Shown one piece after another: positions 1 through 7,139 of a stretch of 64,000 bases of DNA. The notes beneath the pieces were generated by a model, which was not told where the DNA came from, searched no databases, and saw nothing but the letters and a program-made list of their open reading frames with translations. Each line of letters opens with the position of its first letter. Within the stretch, counting starts at the first letter, position 1. The stretch covers positions 1-64,000 of the forward strand of contig JAAYBR010000108.1 in NCBI GenBank assembly GCA_012730045.1, in the 5' to 3' direction. Position numbers and translations under genes: made by a program. Origin of the DNA: Candidatus Hydrogenedentota bacterium. Its GTDB lineage: Bacteria; Hydrogenedentota; Hydrogenedentia; Hydrogenedentales; CAITNO01.

Positions 1-29
1 ATGGGGAGGGCTGGTGCCTACCTTGCCTT

Positions 30-98
30 TCCTTTGCGCCGTTGCGCCTTTGCGTTAAAGCCTCTTTAACGCCAAGACGCAAAGACGCCAAGGCGCGG
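30..98. repeat. Cargo-free palindrome of the AACGCAAAG type
   Basis: Two arms face each other around a loop of about 3 bp: the left arm reads TTTGCGTTAAAG at its inner end and the right arm begins CTTTAACGCC. Each arm is a run of about 8-bp units (ACGCCAAG, ACGCAAAG). The arms match imperfectly over about 30 bp. It lies downstream of efp, so it may also end that transcript. It resembles the ends of the GxxExxY unit at 9434-9900 but has no gene inside. Confidence 0.7.
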
Positions 99-103
99 GA
101 GGA

Positions 104-195
104 GGGCGCAGCAAGCGGCGCCCCTACGGCTCCACGCTCTGGACGCTTGCGGAAGCCCCGGCCATTCCCCTGTAGGGGCGCTGCTTGCCGCGCCC
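104..195. repeat. 26-bp imperfect inverted repeat downstream of efp
   Basis: Arms 104-129 and 170-195 are reverse complements with three mismatches (core GCAAGCGGCGCCCCTAC against its complement), separated by 40 bp. A degenerate single arm of similar sequence lies near 38018-38045. It fills most of the gap between the palindrome at 30-98 and the efp stop codon. Confidence 0.75.
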
Positions 196-235
196 TGAGC
201 GCACACGAAGGCCCCCGCTTGTCCGGCGGCCAGGC

Positions 236-793
236 TCAGACGCGCTCGACGTAGGCGCCGGTGCGGGTGTCCACCTTGATGGTGTCGCCCTCGTTGATGA
301 AGAGGGGCACTTGGACGACCGCGCCGGTCTCGAGGGTGGCGGGCTTGGTGGCGCCGGAGGACCGGTCGCCCTGGACCCCGGGGTCGGACTTGGTGATGGT
401 GAGCACCACGTGGGAGGGAACCTTCACCGAGATGACCTTCTCGCGGTGGAACATGAGCGTGGCGTTGGTGTTTTCCTTCATCCACTTCGCGATGTCGCCC
501 ACGACGCCCGGATTCACCGCGAGCTGCTCGAAGGTGTCGTTGTCCATGAAGTGGAACAGGTCGCCGTCGTTGTAGAGGAACTGCCAGGGCTGCTCCTCGA
601 GGCGGGCCTCGTCGAACTTCTCGCCGGAGCGGAAGGTGCGCTCGAGCACGCGCCCCGTCAGGACGTTCTTGAACCGGGTGCGGACGAAGGCCCCGCCCTT
701 GCCGGGCTTGACGTGCTGGAACTCGACGATTTCCATGAGGTCGTTGTCCATTTCGACGACCAGTCCGTTTCTGAAGTCGGCTGTTGAGATCAT
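236..793 (-). CDS. efp: Elongation factor P
   Basis: EF-P binds between the P and E sites of the ribosome and relieves stalling at proline runs. The protein is 185 aa, the usual family length, with the KOW-like N-terminal domain followed by two OB folds. The tip loop reads PGKGGAF, so residue 32 is lysine and could carry a post-translational modification. No EpmA/EpmB or EarP gene is visible in this window. The start was chosen at the ATG at 793, whose ATG overlaps the TGA of the upstream peptidase gene (ATGA, 4 bp). This implies translational coupling as the last gene of the 6900-236 operon. The Xaa-Pro peptidase next door fits a shared theme of proline handling. A deoxyhypusine-synthase-family gene lies at 25266; a link is speculative. 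Confidence 0.97.
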   Translation of the reverse strand: MISTADFRNGLVVEMDNDLMEIVEFQHVKPGKGGAFVRTRFKNVLTGRVLERTFRSGEKFDEARLEEQPWQFLYNDGDLFHFMDNDTFEQLAVNPGVVGDIAKWMKENTNATLMFHREKVISVKVPSHVVLTITKSDPGVQGDRSSGATKPATLETGAVVQVPLFINEGDTIKVDTRTGAYVERV

Positions 794-1866
794 GGGCGGA
801 TTACCTGTAGCTCCTTGGGCAGTTTGTTCAACACGTCGCACCCCTGCGGGGTGACGACCACGAGGTCTTCAATGCGCACGCCGCCCCGGCCGGGCAGATA
901 GATGCCGGGCTCCACCGTCACGGCCATGCCGGGGGCGAGCACAGTGGTCGAATGCTGGTTCAGCCGGGGAAATTCATGGATTTCGAGGCCGACGCCGTGC
1001 CCGGTGCCATGCCCGAACCGGGCACCGTACCCGGCCCGTTCGATGACGTCCCGGCAGGCCCGGTCCACCGCCGCGGCGCCCGCGCCGGGCCGCACCGCGG
1101 CCAGTCCGGCGAGCTGCGCCTCCAGCACGCGGGCGTAGATGTCCTCGAACCACGCGCCGGGAATATTACCGAAAACGGCGGTGCGAGTCAAGTCGGAGCA
1201 GTATCCGTCCACGATGCAGCCGCAGTCCACCAGCACGATGTCCCCCCGTTTCAGGGGGGTGTCGCCGGGCTTTCCGTGGGGCAGCGAGCTGCGCGCGCCG
1301 AAGAGGACCGTGGTGTCGAAGGAGGCCTTCTGCGCGCCCCGTTTGCGGAACTCATGCTCCAGCAGCGCGGCGACGGCCCCCTCGGTGACGCCCTCCCGCA
1401 GTCGGCGGAAGGCCGTGGCCAGCGCGGCCTCGGCGATGTCGGTGGCCCGGCGCATCCGGGCGACCTCGTCGGCGTCCTTGACGGCGCGCAGGGGGTCCAG
1501 AAGCCCGGGGGCGGCGCGGAGCCGCCCCCCGGCGAAGGCTTTCCGCAGGCGCCCGTGGGTGGAGACGCTGATCCGGTCCGGCTCGAAGAGGGCCGACGCG
1601 CAGCCCGCCTCCGCGAGCAGGGCGCCGGCGGCGGTTTCGAGGCCGCCGGTGACCTCGCGCACGCGGCACCCCTTCGCCTGCGTCTTTGCCTGCTCGGTGT
1701 AGCGGAAGTCGCAGAGGAGCACGGCCGCGCGCGGTGTCACCACGACGGCGGAGGCGCTCCCGTGGAAGCCCGTGAGGTATTCGTTCACCGGCGGGTCCAG
1801 GCTGACGAAACCGTCGGCGCGCCGCTGGGCGACGAGCCCGCGCAGGGCCGCGATGCGGTGTTTCAT
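790..1866 (-). CDS. Xaa-Pro peptidase (M24B, PepP/PepQ type)
   Basis: A 358-aa cytoplasmic metallopeptidase that removes residues before proline or splits Xaa-Pro dipeptides. The N-terminal creatinase-like domain covers about residues 1-125 and the 'pita-bread' catalytic domain about 130-350. All five dinuclear metal ligands are visible: Asp214, Asp225, His290 (in GHGTGHGVG), Glu319 (TVEPGIY) and Glu333 (RIEDLV). The conserved catalytic His197 (LPHGKP) is also present. The short N-terminal domain fits the PepQ/YpdF-like branch, and the exact substrate (aminopeptidase P or prolidase) cannot be decided. Its stop overlaps the efp start. The gap to the upstream O-antigen-ligase-like gene is only 26 bp. 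The pepP-efp pair is a familiar arrangement in many bacteria. Confidence 0.93.
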   Translation of the reverse strand: MKHRIAALRGLVAQRRADGFVSLDPPVNEYLTGFHGSASAVVVTPRAAVLLCDFRYTEQAKTQAKGCRVREVTGGLETAAGALLAEAGCASALFEPDRISVSTHGRLRKAFAGGRLRAAPGLLDPLRAVKDADEVARMRRATDIAEAALATAFRRLREGVTEGAVAALLEHEFRKRGAQKASFDTTVLFGARSSLPHGKPGDTPLKRGDIVLVDCGCIVDGYCSDLTRTAVFGNIPGAWFEDIYARVLEAQLAGLAAVRPGAGAAAVDRACRDVIERAGYGARFGHGTGHGVGLEIHEFPRLNQHSTTVLAPGMAVTVEPGIYLPGRGGVRIEDLVVVTPQGCDVLNKLPKELQVIRP

Positions 1867-1892
1867 GGCGTCTCCCGTTGTCTTGTTGGGGT

Positions 1893-4694
1893 TCAGGGCA
1901 GCCCCTGTCCCCACCGCCGCTGCTCCAGCTCCTTGGTTTCGCGTTGGACGGTCTCCGCCCGGGCCTCGTTCTCGGCGGCCTCGGCGTCGCGTCCGGCGGC
2001 GCGCAGAAGCGTTGCGGACTCGCGCAGGGCCCAGGCGAGTCCATGCCCGTACTGGGGGATGATCGGACTCAGGCGGCGGGCCCGCCCGTGTTCCGCGAGC
2101 ACCTCCAGCACCGTCTCCAGCCGCGGCGTGGCGTCGTCGTTCATGGCGAGGTGGAAGAGCGCCTCGGCGCGGGCGCGGGCCATTTCGGCGCTGTGGGGGG
2201 CCAGTTCCGTGACACGGTCCGCCCAGTGCCGGTAGCGCACCAGCCAGTCGGGGCGCTGGGGGAGCCAGTCCTTGCCCAGGTGCGGAGTCCGCACGACCAG
2301 GCCGTAGCACCGGAGCAGGTGGTAGGCCAGCTGCTGGTTGTGGGGCCAGCGCGCGGCCTCCGCCTCCAGCCAGGCGATCTGCGCCAGCATCCCCTTCAGC
2401 CCGCAGACCCTCGCCCTGAAATACCGGTCCATCAGCAGCACCGCGTCCAGGCCGGGCACCTCGTCCGGCGGCAGCCGCCGGTAGGACCCCTGCACCCCGG
2501 GCACGGGCCCGTAGAAGTCCCCCGTCTCCGCCCACGCGCGGATGTCGGGGTTCAGGGTCAGGGCGTCCACCAGCCGCATCTGCACCGGCTTCTTTTCGTA
2601 CGGCTTGTCCGTGATAATCGCGTCTATCACCCCCCCCACTTCCGCCAGGCAGCGCCCCGCCGTCTGGTACATCCGCATCAGCTCCTTGTCGTCGCCCACA
2701 TTCACGAAGCTCATGCGCCCGAGGCTCAGCTCCTGAAGGTAGACGCGCGACGCGACCCCCAGCGCCCCCGCCATGACCACCAGCAGCGCGACGGCCGCAG
2801 CCCGGCGGACCCCGGCCGGAAGGGACAGGGCGCCCGCCGCGCCGGGGCCGGCAAAGAGCATTCCCGCCACCACGAAAAAGGGCATGGCGAGGGAGGCGTT
2901 GGAGAAATGGATGTCAATGCCCGCGTGGAGGCAGAAGGCCGCCGCCGCCGCCAGGAGGCCCAGGGCCAGCCCCCGTTCCGCCGCGTCCGGCGCACGAACC
3001 ACCCGCCGCACGGCGAACACGGCCAGCACGGCCATAAAGGCGAGAAAGAGCAGCCCCCCCGCCACGCCCGTCTCGACAAAGGGCTGGAGGAAGGCGTTGT
3101 GCGCCTCGCGCACGTCTCCCGCCCCGAGATACTGGTACTGCGGGTAGGCGGCATGGAAGTTGCCCAGCCCCACGCCCAGGAGCGGGTTGGCCGCGAAGAT
3201 TTTCGCCGCCACATTCCAATACGTGAGCCGGATTTTGAAGGACGAGGTGTCCCGCAGGTCCTCCACCCCCAGGGAAACCCCCTCGTTCACGATGGAGGGA
3301 GACGCCGGCGCCGCCGTTTCCTGGGCCTGGATTCCCGGTCCCGCGAGCAGCCAGGCCGCCCCGCCCACCGCCACAATCCCCGCCGCCGCCCGCGCGGCCC
3401 GGCGCATCCCCGGGCGAAGCCCGCGGCGCTGCGCGAACATCAGCGCGGCGGTGGCCAGCCCCGCGGCGGCCAGGGCGACCATCGCCCCGCGGGTGTAGGT
3501 CATCCAGAGGGCGGTCAGCGAAACGGCCAGCAGCACGGGCAGCGCCCACAGGGCGGCCCGCCGCAGGGCGTGGAACAGGCCGCCGCGCAATGCCGCGCGG
3601 TGGACCAGCACCCCGGGCCCGGCCCCCGCCAGGGCGGCCATCACCGCGAAAACCGGCAGGGTCGCGTACCAGGCGGGGGAGGGAACGAAGACGGAGCGGA
3701 AGTGGAGCGTGAACAGGGCCTGGCCCGCCACGGCGGCCCAGACTGCCAGGGCCGCACCCAGAGCCATCCACCGCCCCGCGCCCGGCCCGGTGTCGCGCCG
3801 GCGGCGCCACGCGTCCGCCCACCCGGAAACCATCAGGGGAATGCCGAGGAGCAGGAAGCCCGCCAGGCTGTTGGGGAAGAGCAGGGTGCCGAAGGCGCGG
3901 CTCCGGTTGAGGCGGCGGGCGAGCTCCGGCGTGATGGTGTCGGTGTTGAAGTACTGCCGGAGCACCTCGGGGTTCAGCACGGCCTTGCGCGCCTCGGGCA
4001 GGAGATAGTGGAAATGCAGGATGGCGTACCACGCCTCCAGAAAGACCGCCGCCAGCAGCGCGCCGACCACCAGCCGCCGCGCGGCGGGGCTCCCCGCGCA
4101 GTTCGCCGACAGCAGGAAGAGCAGCAGGTAACTCAGCCAGAGCAGGAGCTGGCGCGCCGTGTTGTCCACCTGCCAGGTGGTCCACAGCCCCAGGGCCGCC
4201 ACGGCGACAAAGCCCGCCAGCGGCGCGGCGGCCGCCGCCCCCCGCCACGCCCCCCCGCGGAGGGCCGAGCGCACGAGCCAGAACGCGGCCACGGTGAAGA
4301 TGCCGGCGATGAAATACAGGTTGGCCACGGGGTAGGTGTAGCCGTCAATCCACGGGCGGAACAGGAGCAGCAGGGCGAGGCCCGCCGAGGGGTGGACGAT
4401 GCCCGCCATGACCACGGCGCCGAGCCCCCAGACCACCGCGGCGAGGCCGAAATCGCCGGGGGGAATCATCTGGGGATTGTAGACGCCGACCCATCCGGCC
4501 AGCATGGTCCTGACGGGGCCGAGCAGGTTGAAGGCGGCGGCCACGAAGAGCAGGAGGCCCAGGGAGACCACGCACCCCGCCATCACCGCCGCCGTGTGGG
4601 GGGAGGCGAAGTCCTCCGGCCATTCCGCCCGCCAGTTCCACACCGCGCCGGAGGTCTTTGCCGCGCCCGGCGCGGGGGCCGTCTTCTGGGTCAT
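1893..4694 (-). CDS. O-antigen ligase-like polytopic membrane protein with C-terminal helical domain
   Basis: This 933-aa protein has about a dozen hydrophobic segments between residues 35 and 650. A Wzy_C/O-antigen-ligase-type periplasmic loop lies at about residues 500-545, with GVGLGNFH, then EAHNAFLQ and ETGVAGG, the usual order in this superfamily. The last 270 residues or so are soluble, helical and alanine/arginine-rich, possibly TPR-like. Such proteins join or polymerise undecaprenyl-linked glycans at the outer face of the inner membrane. The N-terminus was placed at the ATG at 4694, which overlaps the stop of the upstream WecA-like gene by 4 bp. It could be a ligase (WaaL), a polymerase (Wzy) or a protein O-glycosylase (PglL); sequence alone does not decide. 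Confidence 0.85.
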   Translation of the reverse strand: MTQKTAPAPGAAKTSGAVWNWRAEWPEDFASPHTAAVMAGCVVSLGLLLFVAAAFNLLGPVRTMLAGWVGVYNPQMIPPGDFGLAAVVWGLGAVVMAGIVHPSAGLALLLLFRPWIDGYTYPVANLYFIAGIFTVAAFWLVRSALRGGAWRGAAAAAPLAGFVAVAALGLWTTWQVDNTARQLLLWLSYLLLFLLSANCAGSPAARRLVVGALLAAVFLEAWYAILHFHYLLPEARKAVLNPEVLRQYFNTDTITPELARRLNRSRAFGTLLFPNSLAGFLLLGIPLMVSGWADAWRRRRDTGPGAGRWMALGAALAVWAAVAGQALFTLHFRSVFVPSPAWYATLPVFAVMAALAGAGPGVLVHRAALRGGLFHALRRAALWALPVLLAVSLTALWMTYTRGAMVALAAAGLATAALMFAQRRGLRPGMRRAARAAAGIVAVGGAAWLLAGPGIQAQETAAPASPSIVNEGVSLGVEDLRDTSSFKIRLTYWNVAAKIFAANPLLGVGLGNFHAAYPQYQYLGAGDVREAHNAFLQPFVETGVAGGLLFLAFMAVLAVFAVRRVVRAPDAAERGLALGLLAAAAAFCLHAGIDIHFSNASLAMPFFVVAGMLFAGPGAAGALSLPAGVRRAAAVALLVVMAGALGVASRVYLQELSLGRMSFVNVGDDKELMRMYQTAGRCLAEVGGVIDAIITDKPYEKKPVQMRLVDALTLNPDIRAWAETGDFYGPVPGVQGSYRRLPPDEVPGLDAVLLMDRYFRARVCGLKGMLAQIAWLEAEAARWPHNQQLAYHLLRCYGLVVRTPHLGKDWLPQRPDWLVRYRHWADRVTELAPHSAEMARARAEALFHLAMNDDATPRLETVLEVLAEHGRARRLSPIIPQYGHGLAWALRESATLLRAAGRDAEAAENEARAETVQRETKELEQRRWGQGLP

Positions 4695-5794
4695 AGGTCC
4701 CCCCTCCCGTTGTCGCCCGCCTTCATCAGCAGCACGATGAGCATGAACACCCCCGCCGACTGGGCGAGGATGATGAAGGTGCCGTGGGTGTCCAGACGGG
4801 GCAGCAGCGCGCCGCCCAGCCCGACCACGGCGGCCACAAAATAGATGAACCACACGGCGGAGGACTTGCTCATGCCCGCCTTCACGAGACGGTGCGAGAA
4901 GTGCCGCTTGTCGCCCAGGAAAATCGAATCGCCGCAGCGCCAGCGGATCCAGATTACGCTGAAGGTGTCGAACAGCGGCACGCTGAGCGCCAGCAGCGGC
5001 GCGGCCACGGCCACCCGCGACCCGGCCCCCTCCACGTGGAAGGTGCCCACCACGGAGATGGTCGCCAGGAAGTAGCCGTTGAACATGGCGCCGCAGTCGC
5101 CCATGAAGATGCGGGCCGGCGGCAGGTTGTGCCACAGGAACCCGCCCACGGCGCCCATGAACACCACCAGGAGGATGCGCGCCATGCGCTCGTCCGCGAA
5201 GGGCTGGATGCACAGGTAGAAGGTGGCCGCGGAAATCACCGCCACCCCCCCGCTCAGGCCGTCCATGTTGTCCAGGAGGTTCATGCTGTTGATCACCAGC
5301 ACCACCCAGAACAGCGTGACCGCGGAGGAGGTGAAGGGGTCGGTGAAGAAGAACAGCTCGATCCGCATGCCCGACCCGACGAGGACCAGCCCCACCGCGA
5401 TCTGGCCCAGCAGCTTCATCTTCGGCGAGAGCACGTGCAGGTCGTCTATCACGCCCAGCACGAAGATCATCACCCCGCCCGTGAGAATCCCCGCCATCTT
5501 CCAGCCGCCGTCCTCGCCGAGGAAGCCAAACAGCTCGCGCTCCACATAGCCCCGCCCGAAGCGGTGCGACAAATACACCGCCGCCAGGTGCCCCAGCACG
5601 ACGAGGTAGAAGGTCAGCACGATGGCCGCGCCGCCCATCAGGGGCATCGGCTCCACGTGGATCTTGCGGCCCGCCGGGTGGTCCAGCAGGTCCCAGCGCA
5701 GGGCCAGCCGCCGCGCCACCGCCGTCAGCGCCAGCGACAGCGCCAGCGACAGCGCCAGGAAATAGCCGTGCAGCAGGTATTCGTTCACCGTCAC
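4691..5794 (-). CDS. Undecaprenyl-phosphate sugar-1-phosphate transferase (WecA/TagO/MraY-like)
   Basis: An integral membrane enzyme (367 aa, about 10-11 TM helices) that moves a sugar-1-phosphate from a UDP-sugar to undecaprenyl phosphate, the first step of a lipid-linked glycan. Family motifs appear in order: HVEPMPLMGG (46-55), the Mg-binding DD at 117-118 (VIDDLH), NSMNLLDNMDGLSGG (169-183) and MGDCGAMFNGY (231-241). The start is GTG at 5794, overlapping the TGA of the upstream glycosyltransferase gene. Together with the glycosyltransferase and the ligase-like protein it forms a compact surface-polysaccharide or glycosylation set. UDP-GlcNAc is the usual donor in this family, but the donor here is inferred only. 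Confidence 0.93.
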   Translation of the reverse strand: MTVNEYLLHGYFLALSLALSLALTAVARRLALRWDLLDHPAGRKIHVEPMPLMGGAAIVLTFYLVVLGHLAAVYLSHRFGRGYVERELFGFLGEDGGWKMAGILTGGVMIFVLGVIDDLHVLSPKMKLLGQIAVGLVLVGSGMRIELFFFTDPFTSSAVTLFWVVLVINSMNLLDNMDGLSGGVAVISAATFYLCIQPFADERMARILLVVFMGAVGGFLWHNLPPARIFMGDCGAMFNGYFLATISVVGTFHVEGAGSRVAVAAPLLALSVPLFDTFSVIWIRWRCGDSIFLGDKRHFSHRLVKAGMSKSSAVWFIYFVAAVVGLGGALLPRLDTHGTFIILAQSAGVFMLIVLLMKAGDNGRGDL

Positions 5795-6900
5795 GTCCGG
5801 GTGCTCTCCAGGGCGCGCAGGTACTCCTCGTACTCCGCGCGCGCCACGTTGCGCGCGTCAAACTCGCGGCGGACCCGCTCCCGCGCGAAGGCGCCCAGCG
5901 CCTCCCGCCGCGCGGGATCCGCCAGCAGGGCGTTCACCGCCTCCGCCAGCGCCGCCGGGTCGCGGGGGGGCACGTTCACGCCCGTTTCCCCGTCGAGGTT
6001 CGCATACTCTACACCCGTTCCGAGTTTTGTGGCCACCACGGGCCGCCCGCAGGCGTGCGCCTCCAGGATGGAAATGCCGAAGGCCTCGCTCCGCTCCACC
6101 GAGGGAAACGCGAACACGGCGCACGCGTGCAGGTGCGCCACGAGATCGTCGTGCCCCAGCGGCCCGGGAAACACGGCGTCCACGCCGAGCTGCGCCGCCT
6201 GCGCCCGCGCCGCCTCCCGCTCCGGCCCGTCCCCCGCGACCACCACCCGCGCGCGGATGGCCTTCGCCGCCTCCAGCAGCACGGGCAGGCCCTTGTAGTA
6301 CCGGTGCCTGCCCGAGAACAGCACAAAGTCGCCGCCGTGTTCCGCGCGCAGCGCCGCCACCCGCGCCGGGTCCGGCGCGTCAAACTCCTCCGGCAGGATG
6401 CCCAGCGGCACCACCCGGCACCGCTCCGGAATCTCCCGAAGGACCGGCGACGTCTCCAGATACCGCTGCGACGTCGGAAGCACCACCGCCGCCCGCCGCA
6501 GAAACCGCATCAGCGCGGGGCGGTAAAAGCGCATCGCCGACGCCTGCCGCACCACGTCGCTGTGGTACCGCGCCACGATGACCCCGCGCGGCGGCGCGAT
6601 GAGGCACGACAGCTCCGCCGTCGGGTTCGGCACATGCACCACCACCACGTCCGCGCCGCTTTGGCGGATGCGCCAGGGGAAACTGGGCGCCGCCGGCGCG
6701 CCCTGCACCCGGCCCCACTCCCCCGCCTCCGTCACCCGCGTGCCGTCGCGGTCCACCATCCGCGAGCGCGGCCCCCCGCTGCACGTCAGCGCCTCCACCT
6801 CCGCCCACGCGCGCTGAAAACGGCACATGAGCGCCATGTGCCGTTCAATGCCCCCGCGCACCGGCGGGTCGAAATCCTTGTAGACGTGGAGAATCTTCAC
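5791..6900 (-). CDS. GT4 family glycosyltransferase
   Basis: A 369-aa cytoplasmic GT-B fold glycosyltransferase. The N-terminus KILHVYKDFDPP with VRGGIERH is typical of GT4 enzymes. The C-terminal half has FVLFSGRHRYYKGL, VVAGDGPER and the catalytic E-x7-E region SEAFGISILEAHACGRPVV. A GTG start at 6900 was preferred because it begins directly at the conserved VKILHVYKDF strand. An ATG at 6963 would add 21 unconserved residues. It is the first gene of the five-gene minus-strand operon ending with efp. It probably extends the lipid-linked glycan made by the WecA-like enzyme. Donor and acceptor are not predictable. Confidence 0.9.
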   Translation of the reverse strand: MKILHVYKDFDPPVRGGIERHMALMCRFQRAWAEVEALTCSGGPRSRMVDRDGTRVTEAGEWGRVQGAPAAPSFPWRIRQSGADVVVVHVPNPTAELSCLIAPPRGVIVARYHSDVVRQASAMRFYRPALMRFLRRAAVVLPTSQRYLETSPVLREIPERCRVVPLGILPEEFDAPDPARVAALRAEHGGDFVLFSGRHRYYKGLPVLLEAAKAIRARVVVAGDGPEREAARAQAAQLGVDAVFPGPLGHDDLVAHLHACAVFAFPSVERSEAFGISILEAHACGRPVVATKLGTGVEYANLDGETGVNVPPRDPAALAEAVNALLADPARREALGAFARERVRREFDARNVARAEYEEYLRALESTRT

Positions 6901-6975
6901 CTGTTCCGTCCGGCCCGCAGCCCCGCGCGGGCCGGACCAGTGTCGCAGAACCGCCCCCGCCATGGCAAGACGCCC

Positions 6976-7011
6976 ATGGACCGCATGGACGAGATGGACG
7001 ATGTGGACAGA
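6976..7011. repeat. 9-bp-period tandem array (ATGGACNNN)
   Basis: Four consecutive 9-mers (ATGGACCGC, ATGGACGAG, ATGGACGAT, GTGGACAGA) lie in the divergent gap between the glycosyltransferase and FG-GAP genes. The other 9-bp arrays are at 17119-17172, 20068-20121 and in the arms at 34669-34730. Confidence 0.75.
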
Positions 7012-7044
7012 ACGGCCCGGAGCGCGCGTTCCTAGGGGAAACTG

Positions 7045-7072
7045 TTTACAATCTGGGAAATGGGGGTATAAT
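7045..7072 (+). promoter_or_regulatory. Sigma-70-type promoter of the FG-GAP lipoprotein gene
   Basis: A -35 box TTTACA (7045-7050), a 16-bp spacer and a perfect -10 box TATAAT (7067-7072). Transcription would start near 7079, about 60 nt before the ATG at 7140. Confidence 0.75.
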
Positions 7073-7139
7073 GGCGGGATGCAGGCCGGGCAGGGGACGC
7101 GGCGCGTCTCCAGCCGGGCAGAACATGGGAGAATGCCCG

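Noticed and set aside
1878-4844. Long open frame antisense to the glycan operon, rich in His, Arg, Gly and Gln
   Set aside because: It is the stop-poor complement of high-GC genes, shows no domain, and the minus strand encodes clear membrane proteins.
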